A stretch of DNA of 38,009 nucleotides from a virus, in IMG/VR virus record IMGVR_UViG_3300042889_001398, positions 1 to 38,009 of that record. The stretch is one strand, 5' to 3'. The notes under the pieces are model-generated. The model ran no database searches. It was given only the letters and a program-made list of their open reading frames with translations, and had not been told where the DNA came from. Below are positions 29,967-36,913 of this stretch, in pieces. Position numbers and translations under genes: made by a program. The stretch's first letter is position 1; every line of letters starts with the position of its first letter.

Positions 29967-32458
29967 ATGTTATCCTCATTGAAGCCATCGAGTGAACCGT
30001 CGATGGCTGGTGGGTTAAATCTCGTTGATGTGGTTGGAACTTGCGAGGGTGTGGGAACCGTCGGTGTTGGTTCATTGTTGAGATCTAGATCACCAGGGTC
30101 CTGCGATTCTGCGGCTTCAGTGGTTTGATTAAGATCGCTGAGCGCGATGCCAGGAATTCGGAATGCCTCAAGCTTCTGTGTGAACTTACCTTGCGAGAAG
30201 GTGTGTTCGATCTGCGTCACGGCATAGAAACCACTGTATGTCTCGTCATTATTGAGACTGACCGACCCAGTGCTTTCGTCGAAGCCCTGTGGAAGACCAA
30301 AGTTGAAGGCGAACATGTGCTCTCCATTCATAAGGTTGGGCGTTTCTACAACACTCGGACCGTAGCGACTAGCCACTTCAGCGGCTTCTAGCATCCTGTA
30401 GTTTCCCATCGGTGTGGGATCTGGGCCCAACCAATAGGGGTCTCCTCTGATTTCCAATGAGAGAGTTTGAAGATTACCATCAAAACTACCATAGAGCTGA
30501 TTCAGAAGCGTGCCGTAGACGCTCTTTGTACCAGTGCGATAATTGGGCATACCAACACCGCTTTGAATACTTGGATCTTCAGAGGAGCGGCTTACTGTCA
30601 TTGGATGAACTACGCTCATTTCTGGATCTAGATCCTCTGCAAGAATGATTTCAGAATCTTCGAATTCCTCCGCTCCTTGTAACTGGTCTAGGCGCTGTTG
30701 TCCATCACGGCGAGTTGCGAGAATGAGCTCTCGCTCCTGCGCGGTTAGACGTTCATACTCCACTCTAGCCGTCGATTTTTGCTCTTCGGTAACCACGGTG
30801 GTGTCAGTGTTCTGTAGAACACCCCAAAGGTTGTTTCGCTGACTACGAAGCTCCTCAATGGCGGATCTGCGCTGTTGTGGATCTACAGGATACGATACGT
30901 CTTTGACGTGGCGTGGAAGGGTGGCATTGCTGTAGTTGGGAGTGGTTGCTCCTTCGCCTCCCTGATAGAGCATAGGCGCGCTCACGGCCCAGCGGAAGTT
31001 AAGTTCGATATCAAACTTCTCAACCTCGGTGTTCAGACCGGTGAAAATGTAATCGTATTGCTTACACAAGAAAGCACGCTTGATGGCATGCTGTATCTTC
31101 TCTTGAGCCCCCATGGCGGGATCAGCAGCACTCTTGAGACCGCTTTGGATTCGCATTGTCTCGTATGGTCGGATCACGAAGGTGATCCTCTTCTGATAAT
31201 CACCATAGATGGGGTCAAACTTTACAGCATCGACGTAAGTCTCTACACGGTGCATAATAGAGGTGGGTTTGGCTTCGATGTTGCTTCCCTCTATTGGAAC
31301 AGTAATGCTACGCTCTAAAGTTCCCAGCGAAACTGCTCCTTCGCTGGCACTGAAGACAGTATCCACAATACTTGGGATGTCAGTGCCCTGACTGAATTGG
31401 GCACGAACTTTTTCATTGGGGCCGACTGAGCGCTCACTCTCCTCATTCATCAAGGATGTTTTAACCGATTGCTCGAAAGGACGAGCTACTGGAGAACCCG
31501 AGCCCTCGGGGTAGGGAACATCTATGAATTCATAAGTGATGAAGTCAAAGCCGTGAACTTCTTTCACATACTCATTCATCTTGGTGGCCATGTTTGTCAG
31601 AATATCACCCACAGTGTCGCCATCAACAGTGATGTTGGTTGGAAGAATACCGTTACGGTCCTGTAGGGCTATTTCAGGATACGGAATAGCTGAGATGGTG
31701 TGTTCGGCCCCTTGCTCACTAACCTTGCTCTTGATGTCGATGATCATGATGCGCCAACACCATCCCTCACCGATCTCTACGGCACGACCAGACTCTGCGT
31801 AGCCTTGCAGCCTAAGACGAAGCATAAAGGTAGTCTTAAGGTAGTTCTTAATCTTGAGCTGGCGGGCGGCGGAGACCAGGCGATCGGGCAGGTTCATACC
31901 AAAAGGCTCACTTAACCGTATAGTGATGTTAGTGGCCATCGAGTTTCGGGTCCGCATATTGGGACCCACGATACCGTCAATTTTGACCTCTGTGATGTTC
32001 AGTGCGGTCAACCCAGTCTCAGCAATGACGACTTGGTTGTCTTCACTGGGATTTAGATCATTGAGTACATATAGTTTGAAGTAATAGGTGGGTTGATAGA
32101 TCCCACTCATTAGATTGGGCTCGGGGGTGAATAGAGTGTCTGAGTTTCCATCGGGATTAGTACCACTTATCAATGGTGAAGCGTCGCCTGATTCCTCTTG
32201 GAGGTCTTCATCTTGTACTGGCTCTTCTAAATCACCCTCGGTGCGAGATGGTGGGACAACGGTCACAGGTCGGTTTAGAGCGGCTAGTTGGTCTGCGGTG
32301 GTCGCTCCATTGATTGCAGCTATCCGTGCGGTGGTTGCCCGATCGCGGTCAACTTGCCGTTGATTGAATCGTGCTATCGCTTCTTGGATAGCCACCTGCT
32401 TTGCAGCTTCCAGTTCAGCAGCTCTCTGCTCTGGTGTCTGTCCTGTACCGTCTACCAT
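29963..32458 (-). CDS. baseplate hub protein, gp27/gpD-like (inferred)
   Basis: This is an 831-residue structural protein. Residues 1-105 are a charged helix and acidic linker. Residues 115-300 are beta-rich (YYFKLYVLNDLNP, ITIRLSEPFGMNLPDRLV, FMLRLRLQGYAES), and residues 300-480 include EYVKEVHGFDFITYEFIDVPYP and YQKRITFVIRPYETMRI. An inserted coiled coil lies at about 525-590 (RRSAIEELRSQRNNLW, EYERLTAQERELIL). The last domain contains YSGFYAVTQIEHTFSQGKFTQKLEAFRIPG, the strand pattern of hub proteins of the gp27/gpD type. Overlap with the gp5-like gene supports a hub role, since gp27 and gp5 form one complex in T4. The family assignment is inferred. A late promoter motif lies 24 bases before the ATG. 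Confidence 0.7.
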   Translation of the reverse strand: MVDGTGQTPEQRAAELEAAKQVAIQEAIARFNQRQVDRDRATTARIAAINGATTADQLAALNRPVTVVPPSRTEGDLEEPVQDEDLQEESGDASPLISGTNPDGNSDTLFTPEPNLMSGIYQPTYYFKLYVLNDLNPSEDNQVVIAETGLTALNITEVKIDGIVGPNMRTRNSMATNITIRLSEPFGMNLPDRLVSAARQLKIKNYLKTTFMLRLRLQGYAESGRAVEIGEGWCWRIMIIDIKSKVSEQGAEHTISAIPYPEIALQDRNGILPTNITVDGDTVGDILTNMATKMNEYVKEVHGFDFITYEFIDVPYPEGSGSPVARPFEQSVKTSLMNEESERSVGPNEKVRAQFSQGTDIPSIVDTVFSASEGAVSLGTLERSITVPIEGSNIEAKPTSIMHRVETYVDAVKFDPIYGDYQKRITFVIRPYETMRIQSGLKSAADPAMGAQEKIQHAIKRAFLCKQYDYIFTGLNTEVEKFDIELNFRWAVSAPMLYQGGEGATTPNYSNATLPRHVKDVSYPVDPQQRRSAIEELRSQRNNLWGVLQNTDTTVVTEEQKSTARVEYERLTAQERELILATRRDGQQRLDQLQGAEEFEDSEIILAEDLDPEMSVVHPMTVSRSSEDPSIQSGVGMPNYRTGTKSVYGTLLNQLYGSFDGNLQTLSLEIRGDPYWLGPDPTPMGNYRMLEAAEVASRYGPSVVETPNLMNGEHMFAFNFGLPQGFDESTGSVSLNNDETYSGFYAVTQIEHTFSQGKFTQKLEAFRIPGIALSDLNQTTEAAESQDPGDLDLNNEPTPTVPTPSQVPTTSTRFNPPAIDGSLDGFNEDNI

Positions 32459-32481
32459 GGAATCCCCAAATTAGTTGCTGA

Positions 32482-32489
32482 TATTTAGC
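32482..32489 (-). promoter_or_regulatory. T4-type late promoter motif (GCTAAATA)
   Basis: On the - strand GCTAAATA lies 24 bases before the hub gene ATG at 32458, and the same octamer precedes gp25. It would drive the hub and spike genes. The rest of this 104-base gap contains a CTCGCGAG palindrome and a TATACT box without a clear -35. Confidence 0.7.
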
Positions 32490-32562
32490 TAGGCATTAAC
32501 GTGGGATATAAATGATAGCTCGCGAGTATAACGAAAGGCTCTGGCTAATCTAAAATTAGGAA

Positions 32563-32868
32563 TTAGCTGGCTAGTATCGCAATAAGACGCTCTAGAGTAG
32601 GGACGAAGATTCTCTTACCTGCCTTCTGATCATAGATGTAATCCTTAATCACATTAGGATTACGAATCATGAAGACCCAAAGATACTCTGAGTTACCGTA
32701 AAGATCGAAGGCCAAAAGATCAGGCCTTTCATGATGTTTGTTCTCAATGGTTATGATGCGATCACTTGAATGTGGTGGAATATCACGAAGTTCCAGATTA
32801 CTCAGAAACCAACTAGCTTGTTTGGTTTTGTGATATGGTGACGTCTTTGAATATGCAATCTTGGACAT
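32563..32868 (-). CDS. 53: baseplate wedge protein gp53
   Basis: The 101-residue product from the ATG at 32868 (overlapping the preceding stop as TAATG) has the gp53 signature: LELRDIPPHSSDRIITIENKHHERPDLLAFDLYGNSEYLWVFMIRNPN, then IKDYIYDQKAGKRIFVP. gp53 joins neighbouring wedges around the hub. T4 gp53 is 196 residues; this is the compact form that resembles the gp53/LysM-like core alone. An alternative ATG three codons upstream (32877) is close to the AAGGGG ribosome site and less likely. Confidence 0.9.
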   Translation of the reverse strand: MSKIAYSKTSPYHKTKQASWFLSNLELRDIPPHSSDRIITIENKHHERPDLLAFDLYGNSEYLWVFMIRNPNVIKDYIYDQKAGKRIFVPTLERLIAILAS

Positions 32869-34127
32869 TAGATCCATCCCCTTGCTTTGAGTTGCTCACC
32901 ACTTGCGAACCTATCAAAATTAAAGGCTCTTTGTTTCTTGGGAGTCTGTTGAACGATGAACGTGAGTTGGAATGTCATCATAGCCGGGACCCATGATGTC
33001 GCGTCCAATAAATCCACTTGAACATAATCCTGGTCATCGGGTAGATCTACGGTGAAGTTAGTCATGATCACGGGTAAGTTGTTGAACATGAAATCTCCAT
33101 AGCCACTGAATACCAGGATGGGAGGTGGAAGGCCTCGCTTTTCATCATCTTCACCGAAGCGCATCTTTGAAGCCGTTTGGAAGAAGTGTTTGGCAGCCAG
33201 AAGGTATTGTGCTTCTCGGGTATTCTGCGCTGTGAATTTTGCAGAAATTTGGAATTGAACCGAGGGAGTATTGTTGTAGAATTGATAATCCTGGTTGGCA
33301 TGAACCGGTGCACTTGAGCTATAATTGACTTGGTGTCCGTATGTGATACTCGGAGTATAGGGGAATATCACACCATTGGTTTCTTTGATCAGTTGTAACA
33401 AATGCCCATCATTCGCCTGTTCCTCGGTATTGGATTCAGTGGTTGAACCATAAAAATCCTCGGCATTCAAAGGCTTAACACGGACCCGGTGGTCCGTAGG
33501 AGCAATGGCTATTGAACTAGATTCAACAATGACTTCTTCTAGTTCAGCCGTTTCTCCGTCTAGAGTTGGAGTACCAGGTTCACCTGTGAATTGGTTTCTA
33601 TAGCCCGTGGGAGAAGAATCATCCCCAATAAATGTGCCCTGCGCCCGGCGCATCATTGCCTCATCAGCCGCATCAGCCATGATCGGTCCGGTACCCGAGC
33701 CGTCAGCATTCAATGTAGGAGTAGCATTGGGAGCAACCGTGGTTGTCGTTGCAGGCTCTGGTGGAGGAGGCGGAACTACTGCCGCCCGTGCTTCTCGATC
33801 ACGGCGCTCCTGATCCAACCTACGTTGTATCCTGACCATCGCGCCTTCAGCTATGAGCGTCATTTCACCATAAGCAGAGACCTGAGAGACCGCCATCTCC
33901 TTGTTATTTTCCAAAACGTCAATACGGCTCTGCCAGTTAGATGCTCGTGGCGGTCTTAGAACTTCTAAGATTTCCCGTTCAATGCTCTGCCATCTCTGAT
34001 TGGCTTGATGATAATTGTCACGAGCAAGATCCAAATGAAACTGAACCAAAGATCTACCATCCGGCTTCGCCTCATGGCTGGCCATTAGACTCTCATATTG
34101 CTGTCTATTCCAACTCATCGTGGGCAT
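32868..34127 (-). CDS. tail-tube initiator/baseplate cap-like structural protein (gp48/gp54-like, inferred)
   Basis: This is a 419-residue protein; AAGGAG lies seven bases before the ATG at 34127, which is preferred over an in-frame ATG at 34151. Residues 10-105 are helical and charged, residues 110-145 a Pro/Thr-rich linker, and residues about 240-419 the conserved domain: NGVIFPYTPSITYGHQVNY, QFQISAKFTAQNTREAQYLLAAKHFFQTASKMRFG, LPPPILVFSGYGDFMFNNLPVIMTNFTVDLP. That domain is common to T4-like tail tube cap and initiator proteins (gp48/gp54 group) from memory. Position immediately before gp53 supports a baseplate-tube junction role. Its start overlaps the end of the nucleotidyltransferase gene by 23 bases, and its stop overlaps gp53. 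Confidence 0.7.
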   Translation of the reverse strand: MPTMSWNRQQYESLMASHEAKPDGRSLVQFHLDLARDNYHQANQRWQSIEREILEVLRPPRASNWQSRIDVLENNKEMAVSQVSAYGEMTLIAEGAMVRIQRRLDQERRDREARAAVVPPPPPEPATTTTVAPNATPTLNADGSGTGPIMADAADEAMMRRAQGTFIGDDSSPTGYRNQFTGEPGTPTLDGETAELEEVIVESSSIAIAPTDHRVRVKPLNAEDFYGSTTESNTEEQANDGHLLQLIKETNGVIFPYTPSITYGHQVNYSSSAPVHANQDYQFYNNTPSVQFQISAKFTAQNTREAQYLLAAKHFFQTASKMRFGEDDEKRGLPPPILVFSGYGDFMFNNLPVIMTNFTVDLPDDQDYVQVDLLDATSWVPAMMTFQLTFIVQQTPKKQRAFNFDRFASGEQLKARGWI

Positions 34128-34650
34128 TGTGGGTCTCCTTGCGAATCTCATTCATAAGATCCACGAGGAGTACATCCGAGGCACCTTTGGGCATTTGGGT
34201 CTTGAAGACCTTCCAGTTACCCTCCAGCGCCGCTTTGCGTGCCGCTGTGGCACTCACGCCATCTGCTTCACCTGCCTCGCGATCAACTGCAAGAACCTTG
34301 CCACCCAGACCATAGAAGTCTAGAATGCCTTGGTACTTGGAAGACCGATCACTACCCGCGATCCAGAGAGCTGGTTTGAGCCCCTGAACATCGATGATCT
34401 CGAGAGCTTCCCATGCACCACTGGCAAGGTCTACATGAACTCCCGGGAAGAGGGTTTTGAAGTAGGACAGGCGGGAATCTCCACTGAGGGGATTCTTGGC
34501 TTTATCCTTACCCGACTGAGCGCCGTCAACGATGAACACCATAACCTGGCCGCCAATCTTCAGGGCCTCTTTCTCCGCAAGCTCAACGAGAACTCTGTGA
34601 CCATCAGTGATAGGATTTAGGCGTCCTACGACCATGACAACAGGCTTCAT
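34105..34650 (-). CDS. nucleotidyltransferase (NMN adenylyltransferase/cytidylyltransferase-like)
   Basis: This 181-residue protein has the HIGH-superfamily signature in its phage form, VVGRLNPITDGHRVLVE (the first His of HxGH is Thr, as in the GR-x-NPPTxGH group), a KNPLSGDSRLSYFKTLFP segment, LWIAGSDRSSKYQG (ligand-binding G-S-D), and GVSATAARKAALEG in place of ISxTxxR. Such enzymes transfer a nucleotidyl group, for example to NMN in NAD synthesis, or to phosphorylated small molecules. The true substrate cannot be read. It opens the late baseplate operon, an odd place for a metabolic enzyme. GGGAGA precedes the ATG. Confidence 0.8.
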   Translation of the reverse strand: MKPVVMVVGRLNPITDGHRVLVELAEKEALKIGGQVMVFIVDGAQSGKDKAKNPLSGDSRLSYFKTLFPGVHVDLASGAWEALEIIDVQGLKPALWIAGSDRSSKYQGILDFYGLGGKVLAVDREAGEADGVSATAARKAALEGNWKVFKTQMPKGASDVLLVDLMNEIRKETHNAHDELE

Positions 34651-34663
34651 CAGTCTTCTCCCG

Positions 34664-34671
34664 TATTTATG
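34664..34671 (-). promoter_or_regulatory. T4-type late promoter motif (CATAAATA)
   Basis: On the - strand CATAAATA lies 14 bases before the nucleotidyltransferase ATG at 34650. It would drive the first baseplate transcript. The short distance leaves a very short leader beginning at the ribosome site. Confidence 0.55.
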
Positions 34672-34751
34672 GCAGGTGTAAACACTGTAGTTAACATACT
34701 GGGGAACTCTGGTGCGATATTCGCGTTATAGTTCAATCCAGTCAAGGCTAT

Positions 34752-34770
34752 AGCGACATCTGATGTCGCT
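34752..34770. promoter_or_regulatory. nine-base inverted repeat upstream of the gp55 promoter
   Basis: AGCGACATC (34752-34760) and GATGTCGCT (34762-34770) are perfect reverse complements about a single T. It ends six bases before the -35 box of the gp55 promoter, in the divergent region between the baseplate operon and gp55. Possible regulator site. The rest of the 34651-34893 gap holds a late motif, the gp55 promoter and a leader hairpin. Confidence 0.55.
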
Positions 34771-34776
34771 TCTGAA

Positions 34777-34810
34777 TTGACGCGACAACTCAGAGTATCA
34801 TACTCTGAGT
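34777..34810 (+). promoter_or_regulatory. sigma-70-type promoter for gp55 with an 11-bp dyad over the -10
   Basis: TTGACG (34777-34782), 16-base spacer, CATACT (34799-34804), then CTG. ACTCAGAGTAT (34788-34798) and ATACTCTGAGT (34800-34810) are perfect reverse complements about one base. The core CAGAGTAT/ATACTCTG is the same as in the palindrome at 27840. Predicted RNA start is near 34811. Confidence 0.7.
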
Positions 34811-34852
34811 ATATTGCAAGTATCGGACAAACCACTCCGAGAGGGCAATATA
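34810..34852 (+). promoter_or_regulatory. leader inverted repeat of the gp55 transcript
   Basis: TATATTGC (34810-34817) and GCAATATA (34845-34852) are perfect eight-base reverse complements separated by 27 bases, in the 83-base leader before ATG 34894. A long-loop stem of this kind could stabilise or regulate the message; support is only the symmetry. Confidence 0.35.
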
Positions 34853-34893
34853 TTCCAACTGCCGAATAATAAAACAAGAAAGGGCAGATACCA

Positions 34894-35826
34894 ATGACAG
34901 TCACCCCAAAAGTGAACTACCTAACCAACAAGGAACTCCTCAGTGAGATCCATAAGTCCAAGAATTCATTCTCCTACTACCTAGAACCCCACCACAAACA
35001 ATATGATTTCATCGTCGACAGTCTCGACGAAGTCACCCCAGAGCTAATTGCCGAGGCACGCTCAAAGCGTGCGACTCGCATGATGCAGGCCGACAAAGCA
35101 GCTCAGAAGCTCAAGGGCCTCAAGAACCATCAAATCAAAGTCGCCCTGGTAGATCCCGAGAGCATTGCTATCGAGGACCTTGTATGGCGCGTCAATACCT
35201 ATGAACACATTCCCGAGATGCCTGGTCGGGTTAAGATTCCCAAGACCACAGCAGACCGCTACACCAAGTTGATCTTCCCTCCGTTCAAGCACTATTGCGT
35301 GGATGGTCAGGGCAATGCCACTGAAGTGGGTCGATCACACTGGAAAGACGGTCTGGGTAACGGTCAATTCTCTCAAGAGCACGGTAAGATTTCCAACCGA
35401 CTAGCTTTGATGTTCATGAAATTGGTAGAGCGTTACAGCCAACGCGCGAACTGGCGTGGTTATACATACGTTGACGAGATGCGTAGCCAAGCACTTCTAC
35501 AGCTCAGCGCCGTGGGATTGCAGTTTGACGAATCTCGCTCCGACAACCCATTCGCCTACTACACTGTGACGGTCAGTAATGCTTTTACGAGGATTCTGAA
35601 TCTCGAGAAGCGTTGCCAGAACATCCGTGATGACATCCTGATTCAGAATGGTGTCACTCCGTCTATGACGCGCCAGTTGCAGAATGAAATCGATCAGAAG
35701 ATGACCATTGAAGCTGAGGCTCTTGGTATGACACTTGAAGAACTCAAAGCAGAACGAGCACCTGCCAAGAAGGTCTTTGGTCGGGGCCGCCCCAAAAAGC
35801 TTGTCACTTCCTCCAAAGACCAATAG
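34894..35826 (+). CDS. 55: late transcription sigma factor gp55
   Basis: This 310-residue protein is gp55, which directs host RNA polymerase to late promoters. The start VNYLTNKELLSEIHKSK matches T4 gp55 (NYVNNKELLQAI). The sigma region 2 core is clear at about residues 165-235: ISNRLALMFMKLVERYSQRANWRGYTYVDEMRSQ, LQFDESRSDNPFAYYTVTVSNAFTRILNLEKR. T4 gp55 is 185 residues; here residues 20-165 add a domain with DLVWRVNTYEHIPEMPGR and KLIFPPFKHYC, as I recall from cyanophage gp55. The C-terminus ends FGRGRPKKLVTSSKDQ, an AT-hook-like motif, and lacks the acidic-hydrophobic clamp-binding tail of T4 gp55. TAG is followed directly by TGA. It has its own dyad-bearing promoter. Confidence 0.93.
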   Translation: MTVTPKVNYLTNKELLSEIHKSKNSFSYYLEPHHKQYDFIVDSLDEVTPELIAEARSKRATRMMQADKAAQKLKGLKNHQIKVALVDPESIAIEDLVWRVNTYEHIPEMPGRVKIPKTTADRYTKLIFPPFKHYCVDGQGNATEVGRSHWKDGLGNGQFSQEHGKISNRLALMFMKLVERYSQRANWRGYTYVDEMRSQALLQLSAVGLQFDESRSDNPFAYYTVTVSNAFTRILNLEKRCQNIRDDILIQNGVTPSMTRQLQNEIDQKMTIEAEALGMTLEELKAERAPAKKVFGRGRPKKLVTSSKDQ

Positions 35827-35855
35827 TGACTCTCTGGGTGCCAGTTCCTTATAAT
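35826..35855 (+). promoter_or_regulatory. sigma-70-type promoter for gene 47
   Basis: GTGACT (35826-35831), 18-base spacer, perfect TATAAT (35850-35855), then CTGG. CCAGTTCCTTATAATCTGG (35841-35859) nearly repeats CCAGTCCCTTATACTCTG at 4286-4303, and the CCAG...CTGG ends are symmetric around the -10. RNA would start near 35862, before the AGAGGG ribosome site. Confidence 0.7.
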
Positions 35856-35884
35856 CTGGTTTAGTACCATAACAAGAGGGTCGT

Positions 35885-36913
35885 ATGACTGAACCCCTAT
35901 TCAAGCGAGCAGCCGTTTTTACCGATATCCATTTCGGTAAGAAAAACAACGACCGCCAACACAATCAGGATTGTGAGGCGTTCGTAAAGTGGTTCATTGA
36001 ACAGGCCAAAGCCCGTGAGGTTGACTGCGTCATCTTCACGGGCGACTGGCATGACAACCGCCACTCCATCCATGTCTCCACACTCAACTACTCCCTGAGC
36101 AACATGGAGCGAGTGGCCAGCGAGTTTGAGCGCTTCTACTTCATACCTGGAAACCACGATCTCTACTACAAGGAGAAGCGTGAAATCTCCAGTGTGAGTA
36201 TCGGGCGCAACCTCAAGAGTATGACACTGATCAATGATTTCCTCCACGTCGGAGGAGTGACATTCTGCCCGTGGCTCGTGGGCGACGACTGGAAGAAGAT
36301 TCCAGAGTATGCAGCCAAGTCCAAGTATATGTTCGGCCACTATGAGCTTCCACACTTCATGATGAACGCCATGGTGGAGATGCCAGATCACGGCGGCCTC
36401 AGTGTCAAGGACTTCGACAGTCTCGAGACCATGGCCTTCAGTGGCCACTTCCATAAACGCCAAGCACGCGGCAAAGTCTGCTACCTGGGTAACCCCTTCC
36501 CTCACAACTTCTCAGATGCATGGGATGACGACCGTGGCATGATGATCCTGGAATGGGGCAAAGAGCCAGAATTCATGACATGGCCGGGTGCTCCCCAGTA
36601 TCGCACGCTGAAGATGAGTGAAGTACTTGAGGATCCAGAACACTATCTGACTGAGCGCACTTACGCCCGTATCACTACGGACCTTGGTGTCACGTATGAG
36701 GAAGCTCAATTCATCAAGGACACCCTAGTTGCACAATATCAGTGCCGTAAGGTTGATGTTACTCCTGGTCAGAAGGAAGAGGAAGAACAAGACTTCGGTG
36801 GTGATGTTCAATTCCAATCGGTGGATCAGATTGTCATCGAAGGACTCAAGAATATCGACAGCCTGACTGTCGACAAACAACTCCTCATCGAACTCTACAG
36901 AGGTCTCCAATGA
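35885..36913 (+). CDS. 47: recombination endonuclease subunit gp47 (SbcD/Mre11 family)
   Basis: This is a 342-residue metallophosphoesterase with the Mre11/SbcD motif series: FTDIHFGKKNNDR (motif I, residues 13-25), VIFTGDWHDNRHSIHV (II), YFIPGNHDLYY (III), MFGHYELP and MAFSGHFHKRQ (IV and V), then YLGNPFPHNFSDAWDDDRG. T4 gp47 is 339 residues. With gp46 it forms the nuclease-ATPase that resects DNA ends for recombination-dependent replication and degrades host DNA. The stop overlaps the gene 46 start (ATGA), keeping the two subunits coupled. Confidence 0.96.
   Translation: MTEPLFKRAAVFTDIHFGKKNNDRQHNQDCEAFVKWFIEQAKAREVDCVIFTGDWHDNRHSIHVSTLNYSLSNMERVASEFERFYFIPGNHDLYYKEKREISSVSIGRNLKSMTLINDFLHVGGVTFCPWLVGDDWKKIPEYAAKSKYMFGHYELPHFMMNAMVEMPDHGGLSVKDFDSLETMAFSGHFHKRQARGKVCYLGNPFPHNFSDAWDDDRGMMILEWGKEPEFMTWPGAPQYRTLKMSEVLEDPEHYLTERTYARITTDLGVTYEEAQFIKDTLVAQYQCRKVDVTPGQKEEEEQDFGGDVQFQSVDQIVIEGLKNIDSLTVDKQLLIELYRGLQ

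Noticed and set aside
32496-32550. Sigma-70-type promoter on the - strand (TATACT preceded by CCAGAG) before the hub gene
   Set aside because: The -10 and CCAGAG resemble the dyad promoters, but no acceptable -35 lies 16-18 bases upstream and no CTGG follows, so I leave it uncalled.
34650-34904. 84-codon frame on the - strand ahead of the nucleotidyltransferase, its stop overlapping that gene's ATG
   Set aside because: It covers the divergent promoter region, with the gp55 promoter, two dyads and a late motif inside it; it has no ribosome site and no family-like sequence. The overlap at its end is probably chance.
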